From Vibrio hannami (GTDB lineage Bacteria; Pseudomonadota; Gammaproteobacteria; Enterobacterales; Vibrionaceae): DNA of 64,000 nucleotides. Below, piece by piece: positions 56,202 through 64,000 of the stretch (position 1 is the first letter of the stretch; every line of letters begins with the position of its first letter). The DNA lies in the NCBI RefSeq assembly GCF_029589055.1, contig NZ_JARQZP010000001.1, positions 62,001-126,000 on the forward strand, read 5' to 3'. The notes beneath the pieces are model-generated. The model saw nothing but the letters and a program-made list of their open reading frames with translations, did not search any database and was not told where the DNA came from. The position numbers and the translations under genes are program-made.

Positions 56202-57287
56202 ATGGAACGGATAAACGTTGATCTTGGTGAGCGTAGCTACCCTATCTCTATAGGCGCCGGGTTATTCGATAACTCGGCGCACTTTTCTTCTCTAGGTCTT
56301 AAGAAAAAAGCGGTAGTCATTAGTAATGTGACTGTTGCGCCGCTGTACGCCGAGAAAGTCATTTCTCAAATTACCTCTTTAGGCTGTGAAGCTACTCTGC
56401 TTGAATTGCCTGATGGCGAACAACACAAGAGCTTAAAGGTTTTTGATGACATTATGAGCTTCCTGCTCGAAGGTAACTATGCACGCGATGTGGTATTAGT
56501 TGCGCTGGGTGGAGGAGTTATTGGTGATATTGTTGGCTTTGCTGCTGCATGTTACCAGCGAGGTGTCGATTTCATTCAGGTTCCGACAACGTTGCTTTCT
56601 CAAGTGGATTCCTCTGTTGGTGGTAAAACCGCGGTTAACCACCCTCTTGGTAAAAACATGATTGGTGCGTTTTACCAGCCTAAATCAGTCACTATAGATA
56701 TCGACTGCCTGAAGACGTTACCTGAAAGAGAGTTCGCTGCGGGTATCGCAGAAGTTATCAAGTACGGCATCATTTATGATGAAGCTTTCTTTGTTTGGCT
56801 AGAAGACAATCTGGACAAGCTATACGCTTTAGATGAGTCGGCGCTGATCTACGCAATTGCCCGATGCTGTGAAATCAAAGCAGAAGTCGTTAATCTAGAT
56901 GAAAAAGAGTCTGGAATTAGGGCGTTATTGAACCTGGGTCATACTTTTGGTCATGCTATCGAAGCTGAACTGGGGTATGGTAAATGGTTGCATGGTGAAG
57001 CAGTTTCAGCAGGAACGGTAATGGCAGCAAAAACTGCCCAACTTCAGGGACTCATTACTGAAGAACAGGTTGAACGTATTCAAGCCATACTTGAACGTTC
57101 TAAGCTTCCGATACATACCCCTGAATCTATGTCTTTTGATGATTTCATGAAGCATATGATGCGGGATAAAAAAGTGCTGTCGGGACAACTTCGCCTGGTG
57201 CTTCCAACGGGTATTGGTCGAGCTGGTGTGTTTGCAGACGTTTCAACGGAACTGATTCAACAAGCGATCGACTTTTACCGTAAATAA
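56202..57287 (+). CDS. aroB: 3-dehydroquinate synthase
   Basis: A 361-aa protein with the NAD- and zinc-binding features of DHQ synthase: [47 protein letters not shown], and the zinc-binding [14 protein letters not shown] and HGEAVSAG. It makes dehydroquinate in the shikimate pathway. A SD GGAGAG lies upstream. It is between aroK and damX. Confidence 0.96.
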   Translation: MERINVDLGERSYPISIGAGLFDNSAHFSSLGLKKKAVVISNVTVAPLYAEKVISQITSLGCEATLLELPDGEQHKSLKVFDDIMSFLLEGNYARDVVLVALGGGVIGDIVGFAAACYQRGVDFIQVPTTLLSQVDSSVGGKTAVNHPLGKNMIGAFYQPKSVTIDIDCLKTLPEREFAAGIAEVIKYGIIYDEAFFVWLEDNLDKLYALDESALIYAIARCCEIKAEVVNLDEKESGIRALLNLGHTFGHAIEAELGYGKWLHGEAVSAGTVMAAKTAQLQGLITEEQVERIQAILERSKLPIHTPESMSFDDFMKHMMRDKKVLSGQLRLVLPTGIGRAGVFADVSTELIQQAIDFYRK

Positions 57288-57290
57288 CCA

Positions 57291-57324
57291 TATTTTGCAG
57301 ATAACAGTATTTCGCAGATAACAG
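57291..57324. repeat. Two tandem 17-bp units after aroB
   Basis: TATTTTGCAGATAACAG followed directly by TATTTCGCAGATAACAG, one mismatch, in the 51-bp gap between aroB and damX. Confidence 0.8.
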
Positions 57325-57338
57325 TCTGGTAGGTTTCG

Positions 57339-58826
57339 ATGAGTTTAGCTCATGAATTGCGCGTCCTTGATTTAGATTCTCAGATAGAGTTACTTGAGCG
57401 GGTCAGACTTCTTACTCGCTTTGGATCCAATCTTATCTCTATTGCGGGACAACCCGGAGCAGGAAAAACCTGGATCGCCCAAAGATACCTTGAAGCCTAC
57501 GCTCAGGACAAAAACCAGTCACTGTTAATGTGTCACCCCAACCAAACTGATGAGCAGAAGAAGGCCATACTTCTCAATCAGGTGGTTGCCAACCCTATGT
57601 TTAATGAACATGACCAGTTTATCGATAGCTTTGCACGCCTTATAGGTGATGAAAGCTGTGATCTGGTCATTGTTGTTGATGACGCACACCTGCTAACTGA
57701 CACTCTACTTGCTGAACTTTGGACACTTGTACTTGAAGCGCAGACAAATCCTAATTGGAATGTAAACGTCGTCTTGTTTTCCAATGGTTCCACTTTAGAG
57801 CCGGTAATAAGCCGGATAAGCTATGGTCAGGAACACAAACCTATTTCATTGGAGATCGAACAGCTAAGGCCCAATGAAGCGCAAACTTTTCTTGAAGTAA
57901 TGGTACTCAAGTTTGTGCATGGTGAAGCAGAGAAGAAAAAAGTTCGTAAACAAGCGACCAAAACATTAGCCTTGCCAGGTGCTCTTATGGCGTTAGGGGA
58001 ACGTAAAATGGAGAAGAAGATTATCATCCGTTCAATTATTGGGTCACCTTTTAAAATCTTGCTGTTGGTCCTGATATTACTGGCTCTGATTGCTGGTGGT
58101 TACTTGTGGCTATTCGCCCAACCAGGACCTATGGATAAGTCTGAGGCAGATACCCAGGAACAGACTACCGAACAACTTACTACGGCAGAGAATAATACAG
58201 AAGATGGCTCTGATCAGATGGTTCTTTCACCAGACGGTAAAAGTAACCTTAACTCTGCAGTTAACACTACAGAGAGTAGCAATAATCCGGCTGGTGCAAC
58301 GGATGATGCTGAAGACCTGCCGCCATCAGTAACAGAAAGTGTCGTTAGCGTAGGTAATAACGATGATGGTCAACGCGTAGTTGTACCTTCAAATGTAGTT
58401 GATGCCCTGCTTCAGGGGGAACCTGTATTAGAGTCAACGGTTATCGAAGATGCGGTTGATGATGCCAGAGAGCAGGCAACCATTTCAGACAATACTTCTG
58501 AGCCAGCTCCACCACTGATTACGTTCTCATTTTCTAAAGACGAGCTTCTGGGTGTGTCAGACAGAAACTATACTCTTCAGTTAGCTGCTATGCGTTCACT
58601 GGAAGAAGTGCAGGACTTCTTGCTGGTACACGAGATGGAAAATAAAGTTCGCATCTATCCAACAATTCGGTCTGGTGAAAGCTGGTATATCATCACATAC
58701 AAAGATTTTCCTACTATTCAGCAGGCTAGAAATGCCAGAGATGAGCTTCCACAATCAGTACAGATCCTACAACCTTGGGCAAAATCTATGCTTCAGGTAC
58801 ATAGGGAGATTGAGCGTGCAAATTAA
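57339..58826 (+). CDS. damX: Cell division protein DamX (AAA + SPOR)
   Basis: A 495-aa bitopic protein. The N-terminal AAA domain has Walker A GQPGAGKTWIA and Walker B LVIVVDDAHLL. One membrane helix lies at about 232-258. A long acidic, Ser/Thr-rich linker follows, and the SPOR domain (about 415-490) begins NYTLQLAAMRSLEEVQDFL. DamX goes to the septum by SPOR binding of denuded glycan. It lies between aroB and dam, as in enterobacteria. Confidence 0.92.
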   Translation: MSLAHELRVLDLDSQIELLERVRLLTRFGSNLISIAGQPGAGKTWIAQRYLEAYAQDKNQSLLMCHPNQTDEQKKAILLNQVVANPMFNEHDQFIDSFARLIGDESCDLVIVVDDAHLLTDTLLAELWTLVLEAQTNPNWNVNVVLFSNGSTLEPVISRISYGQEHKPISLEIEQLRPNEAQTFLEVMVLKFVHGEAEKKKVRKQATKTLALPGALMALGERKMEKKIIIRSIIGSPFKILLLVLILLALIAGGYLWLFAQPGPMDKSEADTQEQTTEQLTTAENNTEDGSDQMVLSPDGKSNLNSAVNTTESSNNPAGATDDAEDLPPSVTESVVSVGNNDDGQRVVVPSNVVDALLQGEPVLESTVIEDAVDDAREQATISDNTSEPAPPLITFSFSKDELLGVSDRNYTLQLAAMRSLEEVQDFLLVHEMENKVRIYPTIRSGESWYIITYKDFPTIQQARNARDELPQSVQILQPWAKSMLQVHREIERAN

Positions 58827-58897
58827 CGCTGAGTCAGCCTTGAAAATGTGGTACAGTCCGCTCCCTCGAATTGAAGTTGGTAGTTAAAGAGCGGTAG

Positions 58898-59770
58898 ATG
58901 AAAAAGCAACGTGCCTTTCTTAAATGGGCTGGTGGTAAGTATGGTCTTGTTGAAGATATACAGCGTCATCTACCTGAAGCAAAGAAACTGGTGGAGCCAT
59001 TTGTTGGTGCCGGTTCTGTGTTTCTTAATACCGACTACGAAGAGTACTTGCTTGCCGATATTAATCAGGATCTGATTAATATATACAACCTTCTTAAGAA
59101 AGAACCTGAGAAATACATTGCAGAAACCAGAAGGTTGTTTAAGCCTGAGTGTAACCGCAAAGAATTTTACCTCGATATCAGAAAGCAGTTTAACGAGACC
59201 GACGATATCTGGTTCCGTTCTGTAGCATTTCTTTATATGAACCGCTTTGGCTTTAACGGCTTATGTCGCTATAACAAAAAAGGTGGTTTCAATGTTCCTT
59301 TTGGTTCTTATAAAAAGCCCTACTTTCCTGAAGCAGAGATGATTCATTTCTCTGAAAAGGCTCAGAAAGCGACGTTTGTTTGTGAAAGCTATGTAGACAC
59401 CTTTAAGAAGGCAAAAAAGGGCAGTGTTATTTACTGCGATCCACCGTATGCGCCGCTTTCTAATACCGCAAACTTTACTTCCTATGCAGGGAACGGTTTT
59501 ACGCTTGATGATCAGGCTGAGCTGGCAAATATTGCCGAACGTACGGCCAAAAAACGTGGTATCCCGGTTCTTATCTCAAACCACGATACCAGCCTTACTC
59601 AACGATTGTATAAAGGGGCCAAGCTGGATACGGTTCAGGTTAAACGAACTATCAGTCGAAATGGTGCCGGGCGCAATAAAGTCAACGAGCTGTTTGCCCT
59701 GTTTGAGTCAAAGGTTGAAGCAAAAGTTAGTACCAAATCTCAGGAACGCATCAAAAAGAGCCTGGTCTGA
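58898..59770 (+). CDS. dam: DNA adenine methyltransferase Dam
   Basis: A 290-aa methylase of the alpha group. The SAM-binding motif FLKWAGGKYGL and PFVGAGSVFLN are near the start and the catalytic DPPYAPLS (motif IV) is in the middle. It methylates adenine in GATC and controls replication timing and mismatch repair; in vibrios it is essential for chromosome 2 replication. It follows damX by 71 bp. Confidence 0.96.
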   Translation: MKKQRAFLKWAGGKYGLVEDIQRHLPEAKKLVEPFVGAGSVFLNTDYEEYLLADINQDLINIYNLLKKEPEKYIAETRRLFKPECNRKEFYLDIRKQFNETDDIWFRSVAFLYMNRFGFNGLCRYNKKGGFNVPFGSYKKPYFPEAEMIHFSEKAQKATFVCESYVDTFKKAKKGSVIYCDPPYAPLSNTANFTSYAGNGFTLDDQAELANIAERTAKKRGIPVLISNHDTSLTQRLYKGAKLDTVQVKRTISRNGAGRNKVNELFALFESKVEAKVSTKSQERIKKSLV

Positions 59771-59849
59771 TTTCCCATTAGGAAAATCTTCACTCCTTAG
59801 GTAGAATTGCGGCCAGATTCTGAACACTACAATAACCCTGAGGTCTGGT

Positions 59850-60524
59850 ATGAAAGATTTTTTAATTGCGCCGTCAATTCTGTCTGCTGATTTTGCTCGT
59901 CTTGGTGAAGACGTTGAGAACGTGCTAAACGCTGGCGCTGATGTTATCCACTTCGATGTAATGGATAACCACTTTGTACCTAATCTTTCTTTTGGCGCTC
60001 CAATCTGTAAAGCGCTTCGTGACTACGGCATCACAGCCCCTATCGATGTTCACCTGATGGTGAAGCCTGTTGACCGTATTATTCCAGACTTCGCAAAAGC
60101 GGGCGCATCTATGATCACAATCCATGCAGAAGCGACCGATCACCTTGACCGTAGTCTTCAGCTAATCAAAGAGTGTGGTTGTAAAGCGGGTGTAGTATTT
60201 AACCCGGCAACACCGCTTCATTACCTTGATTACACAATGGATAAAATTGACATGATTCTGCTTATGTCAGTTAACCCTGGTTTTGGTGGTCAATCGTTTA
60301 TCCCTTCTTCTCTTGATAAGCTGCGTGATATTCGTAAGCGCATTGATGCTTCTGGCCGCGATATCCGTCTTGAAATCGACGGTGGCGTAAAAGTTGAAAA
60401 TATTCGCGAAATAGCGGAAGCTGGTGCGGATATGTTTGTTGCTGGTTCTGCGATTTTTGACAAGCCAGACTACAAAGCGGTTATCGATCAGATGCGTGAA
60501 GAACTGGCAAAAGTTCAGCGCTAA
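59850..60524 (+). CDS. rpe: Ribulose-phosphate 3-epimerase
   Basis: A 224-aa TIM-barrel enzyme. It shows [17 protein letters not shown], the metal-binding [16 protein letters not shown] and VHLMVKP, and the phosphate site [13 protein letters not shown] with GGVK. It interconverts ribulose and xylulose 5-phosphate. It lies between dam and gph as in E. coli. Confidence 0.97.
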   Translation: MKDFLIAPSILSADFARLGEDVENVLNAGADVIHFDVMDNHFVPNLSFGAPICKALRDYGITAPIDVHLMVKPVDRIIPDFAKAGASMITIHAEATDHLDRSLQLIKECGCKAGVVFNPATPLHYLDYTMDKIDMILLMSVNPGFGGQSFIPSSLDKLRDIRKRIDASGRDIRLEIDGGVKVENIREIAEAGADMFVAGSAIFDKPDYKAVIDQMREELAKVQR

Positions 60525-60537
60525 TCAAGCTTTAATG

Positions 60538-60570
60538 AAGAGGGGCAGGGGCTTAAATGCCCCTCTTTTA
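60538..60570 (+). terminator. Terminator after rpe
   Basis: AAGAGGGGCA pairs with TGCCCCTCTT, followed by T residues, 13 bp past the rpe stop. Confidence 0.85.
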
Positions 60571-60585
60571 TAATTAGGGGAAAGT

Positions 60586-61271
60586 ATGTCGCTAGAAAAA
60601 ATTAAACTCATTGCCTTTGATCTGGATGGAACCTTGCTTGATAGCGTGCCAGACCTTTTTGTCGCGGTAGATCAGTCGGTACAAGCACTAGGATATCCGG
60701 CAATTACTGAAGAGCAGGTAAGAGAGTGGGTTGGTAACGGTGCAGATGTGTTGCTAGGCAGAGCGATGAGTCGAAGCCTAGAGGTTTCTGAGGACCTTGA
60801 CCCAGAGTTAAGAAAAAAGCTCGCAGTCTATTTAATGACTTTTACGCTTCATGCGGTCACACCCGTAGTCCTTTGTATCCAACCGTGTTTGAAACCCTTA
60901 TCAAGTTGCATGATGCTGGCTATAAACTGGCACTGGTAACCAATAAGCCTGGTGTTTTTGTGCCAGAGATTATGGAGCAGCATAAAATTGATCACCTGTT
61001 TGTAGAAGTGATTGGTGGAGAAGATTTTCCAACCCGCAAACCTGATCCAATTGCGCTGAACTGGCTGTTGGAGAAGTACGAGCTTTCTGCTGATGAAATG
61101 CTGATGGTTGGTGACTCTAAGAACGACATTCTGGCGGCGAAAAATGCAAATTGCCCTTCGTTTGCACTGACGTATGGCTATAACCATGGCGAGCCAATTT
61201 CAGACTCTAAACCGGACTTTATTGCCGATGAGTTAGCTGAGTTGCTGGATATCCTGTCTATCTCAAAATAA
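60586..61271 (+). pseudogene. gph: Phosphoglycolate phosphatase Gph, one apparent frameshift
   Basis: Two frames form one 228-aa HAD phosphatase. The first has the nucleophile motif AFDLDGTLLDSVPDL; the second has LVTNKPG and MVGDSKNDILAAKNA. The break is at a run of six A (60823-60828): one more A gives RKKARSLFNDFYASCGHTRS and an open frame to the stop at 61271, matching the family. It removes phosphate from 2-phosphoglycolate formed in DNA repair. A homopolymer sequencing error is the likely cause. Confidence 0.88.
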
Positions 61272-61384
61272 TTAAGATAAGGCTCTGGAAAAATACTCGT
61301 TAATGAGTACACTGCTCTATTCGAGATAAAAATATCTCTTTCAAAGAAGTCTCTATTTAAGAAGTAATTAAGGAAATCATAATC

Positions 61385-62389
61385 ATGAGCAAACCTATTG
61401 TATTAAGTGGCGTGCAGCCATCAGGTGAACTAAGTATCGGTAACTACTTAGGTGCTCTTCGTCAGTGGCAACAGATGCAGGATGATTATGATTGCCAGTA
61501 CTGTATTGTTGACCTTCACGCGATTACTGTTCGTCAGGATCCAAAAGCTCTTTATGACGCAACGCTAGATGCGTTAGCTATTTGTCTGGCTGTTGGTGTG
61601 ACTCCTGAGAAAAGTACTCTGTTCGTTCAGTCTCACGTTCCTGAGCATGCTCAGCTAGGTTGGGTTCTTAACTGTTACACCCAAATGGGTGAACTGAATC
61701 GTATGACTCAGTTCAAAGATAAGTCTCAGCGCTACGCGAACGATATTAACGTTGGTCTTTACGATTACCCGGTGCTAATGGCTGCGGATATTCTTGCGTA
61801 TCAGGCACAACAGGTTCCTGTAGGTAGCGACCAGAAACAGCACCTTGAGTTGGCGCGTGATATCGCAAACCGTTTCAACAACCTGTACGGTGAAACGTTC
61901 GCGGTTCCAGAACCATACATCCCTACAGTAAACGCTCGCGTAATGAGCCTTCAGGATGCGACTAAGAAGATGTCTAAGTCGGATGATAACCGTAAGAACG
62001 TTATCACTCTGCTGGAGGAGCCTAAGTCGATCACTAAGAAGATTAAGAGCGCAGTAACTGACCCTGAAGATCCACCGCGTGTAATCTACGATGTGGAAAA
62101 CAAGCCAGGTATCGCAAACCTTATGGGGCTAATGCATGCCGCTACAGGCCAGAGCTTCGAAGAGATTGAGAAAGACTTCGAAGGTAAGATGTATGGCCAC
62201 TTTAAGGTAGCAGTAGCAGAAGCGGTAGTTGCAATGCTTGAGCCTGTTCAGGCTGAGTATAAGCGTATCCGTGAAGACCGCGCATACCTTGACTCAGTAA
62301 TGAAGACAGGTGCAGAGAAAGCATCTGCTCGAGCAGAGATCACACTGAAGAAAGTATACGAAGCAGTAGGCTTTGTTGCTCGTCCATAA
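61385..62389 (+). CDS. trpS: Tryptophanyl-tRNA synthetase
   Basis: A 334-aa class I synthetase. The HIGH-like region is [17 protein letters not shown], the KMSKS motif is [12 protein letters not shown], and [19 protein letters not shown] is typical of TrpRS. It charges tRNA-Trp. AAGGAAAT lies before the ATG. It follows gph after 113 bp that hold a GAGATA/TATCTC hairpin. Confidence 0.97.
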   Translation: MSKPIVLSGVQPSGELSIGNYLGALRQWQQMQDDYDCQYCIVDLHAITVRQDPKALYDATLDALAICLAVGVTPEKSTLFVQSHVPEHAQLGWVLNCYTQMGELNRMTQFKDKSQRYANDINVGLYDYPVLMAADILAYQAQQVPVGSDQKQHLELARDIANRFNNLYGETFAVPEPYIPTVNARVMSLQDATKKMSKSDDNRKNVITLLEEPKSITKKIKSAVTDPEDPPRVIYDVENKPGIANLMGLMHAATGQSFEEIEKDFEGKMYGHFKVAVAEAVVAMLEPVQAEYKRIREDRAYLDSVMKTGAEKASARAEITLKKVYEAVGFVARP

Positions 62390-62447
62390 TCAGTGGGTGT
62401 AAAAGATTCGCTCAACGCGAATTTGTTGGTTTAAAGTCAAATATCGG

Positions 62448-62475
62448 GCAGCTCACGAGAGCTGCTTATTTTTTC
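62448..62475 (+). terminator. Rho-independent terminator of trpS
   Basis: GCAGCTC/GAGCTGC, 7-bp perfect stem with an ACGA loop, then TTATTTTTT. Confidence 0.9.
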
Positions 62476-62548
62476 TTGCCTTTCAGTGCTCAGTCGGCAC
62501 AATACCGCACTTAAACAACCAATACCGCTTAAATACACGCAGGCACCA

Positions 62549-63127
62549 ATGCTTCTTATCATCGATAATTACGACTCCTTTAGTTATAACCTCTACCAGT
62601 ACTTTTGTGAACTGGGCGCAGAGGTAAAAGTGGTGCGTAATGATGAAATAGATATTGCAGGCATTGAATCACTAGGTCCTACGCACCTTGTTATCTCTCC
62701 GGGGCCATGCACACCAAATGAAGCGGGCATCTCCCTTGAGGCAATAAAACATTTTGCCGGAAAACTACCTTTGATGGGGGTTTGCCTTGGTCATCAGGCC
62801 ATAGCGCAAGCTTTCGGTGCAGAGGTGGTTCGGGCAAAGAAGGTGATGCATGGAAAAACATCGCCAATTCGCCACAACAACAAAAGTGTGTTTGAAGGGC
62901 TAAACAATCCTCTGACGGTAACTCGTTATCACTCGTTAGTAGTGAGCAAAGAGTCACTTCCCGACTGCTTTGAAATTACCTCCTGGACAGAGAGTTCAGA
63001 CGGTAACTTTGACGAGATAATGGGATTCCAACATAAAACCTTGCCTATTGATGCGGTTCAGTTTCATCCAGAATCGATCAAAACCGAGCAGGGTCATGAG
63101 CTACTTGCTAACTTTCTAAAGCGTTAA
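62549..63127 (+). CDS. pabA: Glutamine amidotransferase, aminodeoxychorismate/anthranilate synthase component II
   Basis: A 192-aa class I amidotransferase. The ATG at 62549 gives [19 protein letters not shown], the usual start. The catalytic Cys is in [15 protein letters not shown] and His/Glu in [20 protein letters not shown] binds the partner subunit. It supplies ammonia to PabB for p-aminobenzoate and possibly to TrpE. With no trp genes nearby and argD next, pabA is the better name. Confidence 0.9.
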   Translation: MLLIIDNYDSFSYNLYQYFCELGAEVKVVRNDEIDIAGIESLGPTHLVISPGPCTPNEAGISLEAIKHFAGKLPLMGVCLGHQAIAQAFGAEVVRAKKVMHGKTSPIRHNNKSVFEGLNNPLTVTRYHSLVVSKESLPDCFEITSWTESSDGNFDEIMGFQHKTLPIDAVQFHPESIKTEQGHELLANFLKR

Positions 63128-63500
63128 AATCAGGCTTTCCTGTTTCTGATAGCTTGAACTTGATCACTATTCTTAACAATACCCATCATTCTCTGTTATA
63201 ACTGAATAATGAAAATTTATGCGGGGAAGAACACCCTCCTATTCCCCCTTTCTGTTGTTTTGCTGAAATATTCCAGTTCTTCAGTGAATCTTCGGGAAAT
63301 TTTCATAATTACAGTGATAAAGCGATGCATAGATAGTCAATAATTATGCTTTCTCGCTATTGTGTTAGCAGTTATTAAGACGATCTCTCTATTGAATTGG
63401 TTAATAAATTGTAAATACAATGCAGAAGTAGAACAAAATACCAACAGTTTGAAAATAGACTCAAGCTGAAGCATTGGTACCGATATGGAGTATTGAGACG
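63128..63500. other. Gene-free region between pabA and argD
   Basis: A 373-bp AT-rich gap that must hold the argD promoter. A perfect 14-bp palindrome ATTGTAAATACAAT lies at 63408-63421, about 80 bp before the argD start, and could be an operator such as an ARG box, although the match to the ArgR pattern is weak. I see no reading frame that looks coding. Confidence 0.5.
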
Positions 63501-64000
63501 ATGGGAAATAAAGTCGAACGTAGCTTGTTCAATGACGTGATGGTGCCGTGTTACAGCCCTCTCGAAATGATCCCGGTAAAAGGACAAGGATCACGAGTAT
63601 GGGATCAGGATGACAACGAATACATAGACTTCGCTGGTGGCATTGCCGTTAGCTGCCTTGGTCATTGTCATCCGGCAATGGTAAATGCCATTACCGAGCA
63701 GGCAAGTAAGATTTGGCACCTTAGTAATGTGATGACCAATGAGCCAGCACTTCGTCTGGCAAAAAAACTGACAGAGCTTTCTTTTGCCGATAAAGTATTC
63801 TTTGCCAACTCTGGTGCAGAAGCGAATGAAGCAGCTCTGAAACTTGCACGTCGCGTAGCAGCCGACAAATATGGCACAGATAAGTCAGAAATCATTGCCT
63901 TTAAACAGGGCTTCCACGGTCGTATATCTCTTTACAGTAACCGTAGGTGGACAAGCGGCGTATTCCGACGGATTTGGTCCTAAACCAGGTGATGTGACGC
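63501..64000 (+). pseudogene. argD: Acetylornithine/succinyldiaminopimelate aminotransferase ArgD, frameshifted and cut by the window edge
   Basis: Reading [20 protein letters not shown] from 63501, this is the N-terminal third of a class III aminotransferase, with [15 protein letters not shown], the PLP-phosphate region [17 protein letters not shown] and FKQGFHGR. The frame then fails near 63924. The sequence after it in another frame reads [18 protein letters not shown], a perfect family match, so one base has been gained or two lost at CGTATATCTC. The rest lies outside the window. The enzyme works in arginine and lysine synthesis. Confidence 0.85.

Noticed and set aside
1-64000. tRNA, rRNA, insertion sequences, phage or defence genes
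   Set aside because: I looked for T-arm-like sequences, terminal repeats with transposases and known defence domains and found none I could support.

Overview
The window looks like a stretch of the main chromosome of a Vibrio or a close relative in the Vibrionaceae. I infer this from protein content and gene order, for example CrbS/CrbR beside acs, cpxRA divergent from cpxP, zapB-rraA-menA-hslUV-ftsN-cytR-priA-rpmE, oxyR next to a Prx5-glutaredoxin hybrid, and mrcA divergent from pilMNO(P)Q-aroKB-damX-dam-rpe-gph-trpS. Base composition is moderate. I see no rRNA, tRNA, transposase, integrase, phage gene or CRISPR array. The region is core genome with a few unusual details. Layout. 1-14.9 kb: start of accB, aroQ, then an acetate region: acs, an exonuclease plus CBS/nucleotidyltransferase pair, an MFS transporter, the transporter-fused histidine kinase crbS, a two-subunit Na+/solute symporter and the response regulator crbR. 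15-23.7 kb: dsbD, aspA, fxsA, trmL, the Cpx envelope-stress genes (cpxA, cpxR, cpxP) and fieF. 24-29 kb: sugar-phosphate enzymes (pfkA, tpiA, glpX) around a tautomerase, a DUF3135 gene and a Cys-rich regulator. 29-39 kb: zapB, rraA, menA, the hslVU protease with a sigma32-type promoter, ftsN, cytR, priA, rpmE and a malic enzyme. 39-51.4 kb: envC, gpmI, a membrane rhodanese, secB, gpsA, cysE, a MATE pump, the Prx-Grx/oxyR pair and mrcA. 51.5-64 kb: the type IV pilus/secretin operon, aroK, aroB, damX, dam, rpe, gph, trpS, pabA and the start of argD. How the genes connect. Acs activates acetate and CrbS/CrbR is the known acetate-switch regulator in vibrios. CpxAR probably controls cpxP and itself through tandem boxes. 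OxyR probably controls the divergent peroxiredoxin. mrcA, damX, ftsN, envC and zapB all serve wall synthesis and division. Main oddities. (1) pilO and pilP are a single 340-aa reading frame, and pilQ is short, lacks the usual AMIN region and starts at TTG. (2) Two convergent intergenic regions carry the same modular element: a small GGAC...GTCC hairpin, a terminator and a telomere-like GTAACCC heptamer array (6 and 15 copies). The larger array runs into the envC stop codon and is G-quadruplex-capable in the envC mRNA sense. (3) Five conserved genes (crbS, trmL, glpX, gph, argD) are frameshifted, three or four of them explained by one lost base in a short homopolymer, which points to sequencing error rather than decay. 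(4) Several palindromic intergenic repeats are present. I found no wholly new multi-gene system. The pil fusion and the heptamer elements are the best leads.
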